Below, piece by piece: positions 1-5,140 of a stretch of DNA of 5,140 bases. The translations under genes were made by a program, and so were the position numbers. Where the stretch lies: NCBI GenBank assembly GCA_023409175.1, contig JAEYIG010000178.1, positions 1 through 5,140 of the forward strand, read 5' to 3'. Source of the DNA: Pseudomonadota bacterium. GTDB taxonomy: Bacteria; Pseudomonadota; Gammaproteobacteria; Burkholderiales; Burkholderiaceae_D. The stretch's first letter is position 1, and the number at the start of each line of letters is the position of its first letter. Under the pieces are notes generated by a model that ran no database searches, had not been told where the DNA came from, and saw only the letters and a program-made list of their open reading frames with translations.

Positions 1-83
1 CCCGAATCGCCGATGCCCAGAGGATCCGAAGCTGGCTCACGCAACCCACCCAGCAGATAGCCAGCAGCGAACCCAACGTCTGA
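1..83 (+). CDS. C-terminal end of an unidentified plus-strand protein (partial)
   Basis: Reading from base 3, an open frame gives about 26 codons (starting RIADAQRIRSWL and ending EPNV) and closes with TGA at 81-83. The stop lies 13 bases before the terminator at 97-126, which is where a gene end is expected. One other plus frame is closed by a stop at 58-60; the remaining one runs open through the terminator, which argues against its being coding. The 'A-x-x-I-R-x-W-L' pattern near the end resembles the last helix of LysR-type regulators, but the fragment is too short to assign a family. It is convergent with purA. The reading frame is moderately likely to be real; the family is only a guess. 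Confidence 0.45.
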   Translation, partial: RIADAQRIRSWLTQPTQQIASSEPNV

Positions 84-96
84 AATTCATGAACAT

Positions 97-126
97 AAAA
101 AAGCCGACTTTTCAGTCGGCTTTTTT
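97..126. terminator. Bidirectional rho-independent terminator
   Basis: The stem GCCGACT (103-109) pairs perfectly with AGTCGGC (114-120) across the four-base loop TTTC. Six A residues precede the stem and six T residues follow it, so the structure ends in a U-tract whichever strand is transcribed. It lies 44 bases past the purA stop on the minus strand and 13 bases past the putative plus-strand stop at 81-83. It therefore probably terminates both the hflK-to-purA operon and the convergent gene. The rest of the gap, 127-170, shows no other clear feature. Confidence 0.93.
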
Positions 127-170
127 GTTGCCCATTAAGCTCATTCAGGGCTGAAACGGCTGGCAGAACA

Positions 171-1478
<1,308 letters not shown>

Positions 1479-2645
1479 TTACTCATCTTTACTTACGGTT
1501 TTCACAATCCAGTTTTCGCTTTGGTCATCGCAAACCAGCTCACGGTCGCACACGAATTCGTCATGTTCGGATTTGGCGCCCGGCAATTCGTAAACGACCA
1601 GTTCGCCCGATTTTCTCAATTCCCTGATTGCCTCACGGCATTTTTCATCGTTATTCCAGGGAGCGAGAATGGCACGCCGTTTTTCTGGCGCAGGCAAGAG
1701 TCTCGCCAGCTCACGCAAGTCCATGGAAAAACCTGTCGCCGGACGGGAACGCCCGAAAGCCTCGGCAACATGATCATACCGGCCACCACGCGCTAGTGCG
1801 TTCGGCAGCCCCGGAACATATGCGGCAAACATCACGCCGCTGTGATAATGATATCCGTGCATGTCTGCAAGGTCGATTGTAACCCGACCGCACTCTGCCT
1901 GACCAGCCAGATATTCCAGTTCGTTCAATGCTTTTTCGATGCCTTCATTGTCCGGAAGCACTTTTCTCGCCTGCTCAAGCACACTGATGTCCCCATACAT
2001 GTCCGGCAAAGCCAGCAGGGCATTGCGGGTATCTTCATGGAAACCTTTTGTGAGCTCGATCAATCCCGGCATATCCTTGGTTTCGAGCAGGTCGAAAAGC
2101 TGTGCTTCGAAGATTTGCGCGAGCGGATCAGTTGCTACCAGCGCTTTCAAAACGCCGACGTGGCTCAAGTCAAGGCAAACCCCGGTGATGTTGGCCGCTT
2201 TCAGGGATGCAAGCGCCAGATCCTGTATCTCGGCGTCCGCTTCAATACCGGGAAAACCGAAAATTTCGGCACCGATCTGCAGGGGTTCACGGGTCGCCTG
2301 CAGTCCGGCTGGACGCGTATGCAGAATGCTTCCCGCATAACACAAACGGGTCACGGCATTACGGTTCAGGAGATTTGCGTCGATCCGGGCAACCTGGGTC
2401 GTCATATCGGCACGGATGCCCATCGTACGGCCAGATAACTGATCAATCAGCTTGAAGGTATAGATTTCCGTATCCTGTCCGACGCCGGTCAACAAGGATT
2501 CAAGATACTCCAGCATCGGAGGCACAACAAGTTCATAACCGTATGAACGGAATGCATCGAGAATTTTTCGTCTGATTTCTTCCATTTTTCTCGCTTCAGC
2601 GGGAAGAACGTCAGCAATAAATTCCGGTAAAAGCCAGTTAGGCAT
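1479..2645 (-). CDS. hisZ: ATP phosphoribosyltransferase regulatory subunit HisZ
   Basis: HisZ is a catalytically dead paralogue of histidyl-tRNA synthetase. It assembles with short-form HisG and is needed for ATP phosphoribosyltransferase activity and histidine feedback control. The start MPNWLLPE and the class II core fit the family: motif 2 region [13 protein letters not shown] (100-111) followed by [12 protein letters not shown] (119-130), and motif 3 region [26 protein letters not shown] (285-310). The protein has 388 residues and lacks the C-terminal anticodon-binding domain of HisS. Where active HisS has the RGLDYY-type histidine A motif with its catalytic arginine, this protein reads HGYHYHSG (263-270), which supports HisZ over HisS. 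The gene starts 64 bases after hflC without an obvious Shine-Dalgarno and ends 6 bases before purA. hisG is not in the window. The placement between hflC and purA is typical of beta-proteobacteria. Confidence 0.96.
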   Translation of the reverse strand: MPNWLLPEFIADVLPAEARKMEEIRRKILDAFRSYGYELVVPPMLEYLESLLTGVGQDTEIYTFKLIDQLSGRTMGIRADMTTQVARIDANLLNRNAVTRLCYAGSILHTRPAGLQATREPLQIGAEIFGFPGIEADAEIQDLALASLKAANITGVCLDLSHVGVLKALVATDPLAQIFEAQLFDLLETKDMPGLIELTKGFHEDTRNALLALPDMYGDISVLEQARKVLPDNEGIEKALNELEYLAGQAECGRVTIDLADMHGYHYHSGVMFAAYVPGLPNALARGGRYDHVAEAFGRSRPATGFSMDLRELARLLPAPEKRRAILAPWNNDEKCREAIRELRKSGELVVYELPGAKSEHDEFVCDRELVCDDQSENWIVKTVSKDE

Positions 2646-2673
2646 GATTTTTAATTCGGCAAAAAGTTAAATG

Positions 2674-2703
2674 ATAATACAGACTCGTGTCTTTAAGCTG
2701 CAA
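2674..2703 (-). promoter_or_regulatory. Possible weak sigma-70 promoter for hisZ-purA
   Basis: On the minus strand in the 64-base hflC-hisZ gap, TATTAT (2679-2674) matches five of six bases of the -10 consensus. TTGCAG (2703-2698) matches three of six bases of the -35, with an 18-base spacer. The -10 box ends 28 bases before the hisZ start. The gap is AT-rich and contains no intrinsic terminator, so read-through from hflC is also expected. The -35 match is poor and this is an inference from sequence alone. Confidence 0.3.
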
Positions 2704-2709
2704 AAAACA

Positions 2710-3582
2710 TTATTTTGCGCCTTTTGGATTTTTCATGTAACGGAAAAATTCCGATGAAGGGTCCACGACAAGGACATCTTTCTTGTCCTTGAAGCTTTCG
2801 CGATAAGCCTGAAGGCTCCGGTAAAAACGGAAAAACTCGGGGTTTTTATTGAAGGCCTGCGCATAAATCCTTGACGCTTTCGCATCGCCTTCACCCTTGA
2901 TTTTTTCGGCATCCCTGAACGCTTCGGCCAGAATCACCGTCCGTTGTTTCTCGGCATCGGCACGGATTTTTTCAGATTCAGCCTCGCCGGTCGAACGGAG
3001 TTCGTTGGCGACCCGGGTACGCTCCGATCTCATCCGCTCGAAAACCGAGTTGTTGATCTGGTCGACGTAACGGACTCGTTTCAGACGGACGTCGACAATC
3101 TGCACCCCGATATGTTCGGTTTCGGCCGATATCCGTTTCTTGATGGCTTCCATCAATGCCGTTCGGTCACCCGAGATGACCTGGGCGACAGTCCGTTTGG
3201 TGATTTCGTCGTTCAGTGCAGCCTTGATGATCTGGACCATCCTGTCCTGTGCCCTTTGCTCATCGCCTCCAAAACTGACGTAAAACAGCCTCGGATCGAC
3301 GATTCGCCATTTGACGTAGGAATCGACAAGGATATTCATCTTCTCGGCAGTGATGATCCTGTCGGATTCATGCGTTTCAGTCGACTGGATACGCTTGTCC
3401 AGAAACAGGACATTCTGCAGAGGCGCAGGCAGCTTGAAATACAGGCCAGGCTCTTCAATCACGTCTTTCAATTCACCCATTCCGAAGATAATGGCCGTCT
3501 GGCGCTGGTCGACGACAAACATGCCTGTTCCGATCATCAATGCGGCAAATGCAATAATTACAAGGCCAAAAACGTAACGCAT
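2710..3582 (-). CDS. hflC: SPFH-domain membrane protein HflC, partner of HflK
   Basis: HflC forms with HflK an inner-membrane complex that encloses FtsH protease hexamers and modulates their access to membrane substrates. The 290-residue protein begins with a single hydrophobic anchor (about residues 3-24), which should leave the bulk of the protein on the periplasmic side. The SPFH/band 7 domain follows (about 22-190), starting with VVDQRQTAIIFGMGE and GLYFKLP. A charged helical segment contains FERMRSERTRVANELRSTGE (181-200) and GEGDAKASRIYAQAF (230-244). The end has the HflC hallmarks FFRFYRSLQAYRESF (250-264), VLVVDPSSEFFRYM and a short basic tail. It is shorter than the E. coli protein, but I see no missing block in the SPFH core. 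The ATG overlaps the hflK stop by one base and has a strong ribosome site six bases upstream, so the start is well supported. Confidence 0.97.
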   Translation of the reverse strand: MRYVFGLVIIAFAALMIGTGMFVVDQRQTAIIFGMGELKDVIEEPGLYFKLPAPLQNVLFLDKRIQSTETHESDRIITAEKMNILVDSYVKWRIVDPRLFYVSFGGDEQRAQDRMVQIIKAALNDEITKRTVAQVISGDRTALMEAIKKRISAETEHIGVQIVDVRLKRVRYVDQINNSVFERMRSERTRVANELRSTGEAESEKIRADAEKQRTVILAEAFRDAEKIKGEGDAKASRIYAQAFNKNPEFFRFYRSLQAYRESFKDKKDVLVVDPSSEFFRYMKNPKGAK

Positions 3583-4841
3583 TATCGTCCTCCTCTCGAC
3601 CGGTCTTCACGGACGCGCGAACTGTCGGAGTCATTGCCCGAAGCGGATGACGTTCCGGATGACGCGCCCGAGGCATTGCTGCCAGAAGACGCGCCGGAAT
3701 TTCCCGTTTGCGAAATCAGCTTGTCCAGCGGCAGATACAAAAGCTGGTTGCCTTTTTTGGAATCGACCATCAATTTGGTCGTATTGGAGAAGATCTCCTG
3801 CATCGTTTCAAGATACATCCGGTCTCTCGTCACTGACGGCGCCTTCTGGTATTCCCTGACGATCTGCCTGAACCGGGCGGTATCCCCCTCGGCATTGGCA
3901 ACCACACGCTGGCGGTAACCTTCGGCTTCCTCTTTCAGGCGGGCGGCTGCCCCCCGCGCCTTGGGTACCACTTCATTGGCGTAAGCCTGGCCTTCATTTT
4001 TCAGGCGTTCACGGTCCTGCCCTGCCTTGACGGCATCGTCAAAGGCTGCCTGGACTTCTTCAGGCGGCTGGACACCCTGCATGGTGACACTGGTCACGAT
4101 CACGCCTGAATGATACTGGTCGAAAATCTGCTGCATCAGTTTCTGGGCTTCAGCTGCGATCTGGTCGCGTCCTTCATACAGGACAAAGTCCATTTTCTTG
4201 CCGCCAACGACTTCACGGATGGCGGTTTCCGCCACCTGACGGACCATGTCTTCCTGATCGCGGTTGTTGAAAACCCAGTCTGCGGCATCTTTCAGCTTGT
4301 ACTGGACGGCAAACTGGATATCGACGATGTTCTCGTCATTGGTGAGCATGAGGGCTTCTTCCAGCCGCTTGTTTTTCAGCGTGGCACGATAGCCGACTTC
4401 AACTGTCCTGACTTGTGAGACGTTGACGACTTCATGGCTCTGGATAGGCCATGGCTTTCTCCAGTTGAACCCCGGGGATGCAAAATGGCTGAAACGTCCG
4501 AACGTCATGACAACGCCTGTCTGGCCTTCCTGCACGACAAAAAAACCGGTACCGAGCCAGAAAACGGCAGCCAGACCAACGATGAGGAGAATGGCCGTTT
4601 TCAGCCCTTTTGTGCCGTTTTCCTTGTCGTTGTAGGGATCGTCTTCGTCTTCCGGTTTTTGCGGATCGTTGCCCCTGTTTTTTTTCTTCCAGCGGAAAAG
4701 GCGGTTGATGCGTTTGTTGAAGTCTTTCCACGCCTTGTCGAGATCAGGCGGTTTTTCACGGTCATAACCCCCACCGTGACCGAACATATCGTCGCGGATC
4801 GGGTCGATTTTCTCTTGATCGTTTAAAGGAAAAGGCTGCAT
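3582..4841 (-). CDS. hflK: SPFH-domain membrane protein HflK, FtsH modulator subunit
   Basis: HflK pairs with HflC in the inner-membrane cage around FtsH. The protein has 419 residues. The N-terminal region (1-80) is hydrophilic, glycine- and charge-rich and probably cytoplasmic. It includes PPDLDKAWKDFNKRINRLF (31-49), the conserved block before the membrane segment. One transmembrane helix spans about 82-103. The SPFH domain starts with VVQEGQTGVVMTFGRF (102-117) and SPGFNWRKPWPIQ (122-134) and continues with TNDENIVDIQFAVQYKL (167-183) and VTMQGVQPPEEVQAAFDDA (252-270). A charged helical region runs to about 335, followed by RMYLETMQEIF and LLYLPLDKL (367-375). A serine/glycine-rich tail (378-408) ends in a basic segment. 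The chosen ATG is 27 bases after the hflX stop and lacks a clear Shine-Dalgarno. Met19 is an alternative start, also without a good site, so the first 18 residues are uncertain. The tail of hflK encodes the hflC ribosome site. Confidence 0.96.
   Translation of the reverse strand: MQPFPLNDQEKIDPIRDDMFGHGGGYDREKPPDLDKAWKDFNKRINRLFRWKKKNRGNDPQKPEDEDDPYNDKENGTKGLKTAILLIVGLAAVFWLGTGFFVVQEGQTGVVMTFGRFSHFASPGFNWRKPWPIQSHEVVNVSQVRTVEVGYRATLKNKRLEEALMLTNDENIVDIQFAVQYKLKDAADWVFNNRDQEDMVRQVAETAIREVVGGKKMDFVLYEGRDQIAAEAQKLMQQIFDQYHSGVIVTSVTMQGVQPPEEVQAAFDDAVKAGQDRERLKNEGQAYANEVVPKARGAAARLKEEAEGYRQRVVANAEGDTARFRQIVREYQKAPSVTRDRMYLETMQEIFSNTTKLMVDSKKGNQLLYLPLDKLISQTGNSGASSGSNASGASSGTSSASGNDSDSSRVREDRSRGGR
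3589..3594 (-). promoter_or_regulatory. Strong ribosome binding site of hflC
   Basis: AGGAGG on the minus strand, within the last codons of hflK, lies six bases upstream of the hflC ATG. The junction reads TAATG, with hflK stopping and hflC starting on a shared A. This arrangement fits re-initiation or coupled translation that keeps the two partner subunits in balance. It is the clearest Shine-Dalgarno in the window; the other gene starts have weak sites or none. Confidence 0.85.
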
Positions 4842-4868
4842 TTCTTCAATTATGTGAAATGGTTCAAA

Positions 4869-5140
4869 TCAATGGCTGGCAACGTCGGAATAATTGTCAG
4901 GATCGTTTCCTTCATCCATGTCACTCATTCGGGAAGTCGTGTCTTCCTTCGCATATTCTGCAATGGCATCCCGCAACAAATCGAGGCCTGCGCCCGTACC
5001 GGCGCTGACAAATACACGGGAAATTTTACCATACTCATCCCGTTCAATACCGGGTTCCAGACCGGCAAGATCAATCTTGTTCCAGACCAGCAATTGCGGC
5101 ACGTTTTCCGCCCCGATTTCTTTCAGAACCAGATTGACCT
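4869..5140 (-). CDS. hflX: GTPase HflX, C-terminal part (runs off the window)
   Basis: HflX is an Obg-HflX family GTPase that binds the 50S subunit and helps to split or rescue stalled ribosomes. About 90 C-terminal codons are present. The frame is open to the window edge and reads VNLVLKEIGAENVPQLLVWNKIDL, in which NKID is the G4 motif specifying guanine. Next comes VFVSAGTGAGLDLLRDAI, in which SA is the G5 motif. The P-loop, the switches and the HflX N-terminal domain lie outside the window. After the G domain comes a short acidic tail ending in DVASH. The GTG codon at 5102 is internal, because the homology continues upstream of it. The stop is 27 bases before the hflK ATG, so hflX and hflK are probably co-transcribed. 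Assignment rests on the motif pattern and the hflX-hflK-hflC order. Confidence 0.93.
   Translation of the reverse strand, partial: VNLVLKEIGAENVPQLLVWNKIDLAGLEPGIERDEYGKISRVFVSAGTGAGLDLLRDAIAEYAKEDTTSRMSDMDEGNDPDNYSDVASH

Noticed and set aside
1842..2438. 198-codon plus-strand open frame opposite hisZ
   Set aside because: It is fully antisense to hisZ, whose family motifs are intact. The antisense translation has no recognisable family features.
1479..2645. Could the hisZ gene be a second histidyl-tRNA synthetase (hisS)?
   Set aside because: The catalytic arginine motif is replaced by HGYHYHSG, the C-terminal anticodon-binding domain is absent, and length, N-terminus and neighbourhood all match HisZ.
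2682..2693. Small inverted repeat GAC...GTC (AGAC TCGT GTCT) in the hflC-hisZ gap
   Set aside because: Only four base pairs with a four-base loop and no T-run. It is too weak to call a terminator or an operator.
2944..3918. 324-codon plus-strand open frame opposite hflC and hflK
   Set aside because: It runs antisense to two well-supported genes with clear SPFH motifs. Its translation shows no recognisable domain, it has no supported ribosome site, and it spans the hflK-hflC junction as a shadow of codon bias would.
4842..4868. Possible promoter (CATAAT-like -10) between hflX and hflK
   Set aside because: No acceptable -35 lies at 16-19 bases, and the 27-base gap fits simple co-transcription with hflX.

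Overview
The window looks like ordinary core chromosome of a beta-proteobacterium (Burkholderiales type). Four complete genes and one partial gene lie on the minus strand in the order hflX (partial), hflK, hflC, hisZ, purA. This order is characteristic of beta-proteobacteria, where hfq and hflX usually lie upstream. Base composition is moderate by eye, about half G+C, lower than in most Burkholderia or Ralstonia. A lower-GC member such as an Oxalobacter-like lineage is possible, but the window alone does not settle the genus.

Layout, left to right. Positions 1-83 hold the probable last 26 codons of an unidentified plus-strand gene. A bidirectional intrinsic terminator at 97-126 separates it from the convergent minus-strand operon. 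purA (171-1472), hisZ (1479-2645), hflC (2710-3582) and hflK (3582-4841) follow. The C-terminal end of hflX (4869-5140) runs off the right edge. There is no gene-free stretch longer than about 90 bases, and no mobile element, CRISPR array, tRNA or rRNA is visible.

Transcription runs right to left. hflK and hflC overlap by one base (TAATG), with a strong Shine-Dalgarno just upstream. hisZ and purA are 6 bases apart. The largest internal gap, 64 bases between hflC and hisZ, contains a weak promoter-like sequence that could give hisZ-purA some independent expression.

Functionally, HflX is a ribosome-associated GTPase. HflK and HflC are the paired SPFH membrane proteins that assemble around the FtsH protease. 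HisZ is the regulatory partner of the short form of HisG in the first step of histidine synthesis, and PurA commits IMP to AMP. HisZ and PurA share a link through purine nucleotides: HisG consumes ATP, and the histidine pathway returns AICAR to IMP. I found no convincing undescribed system. The findings listed are modest curiosities.
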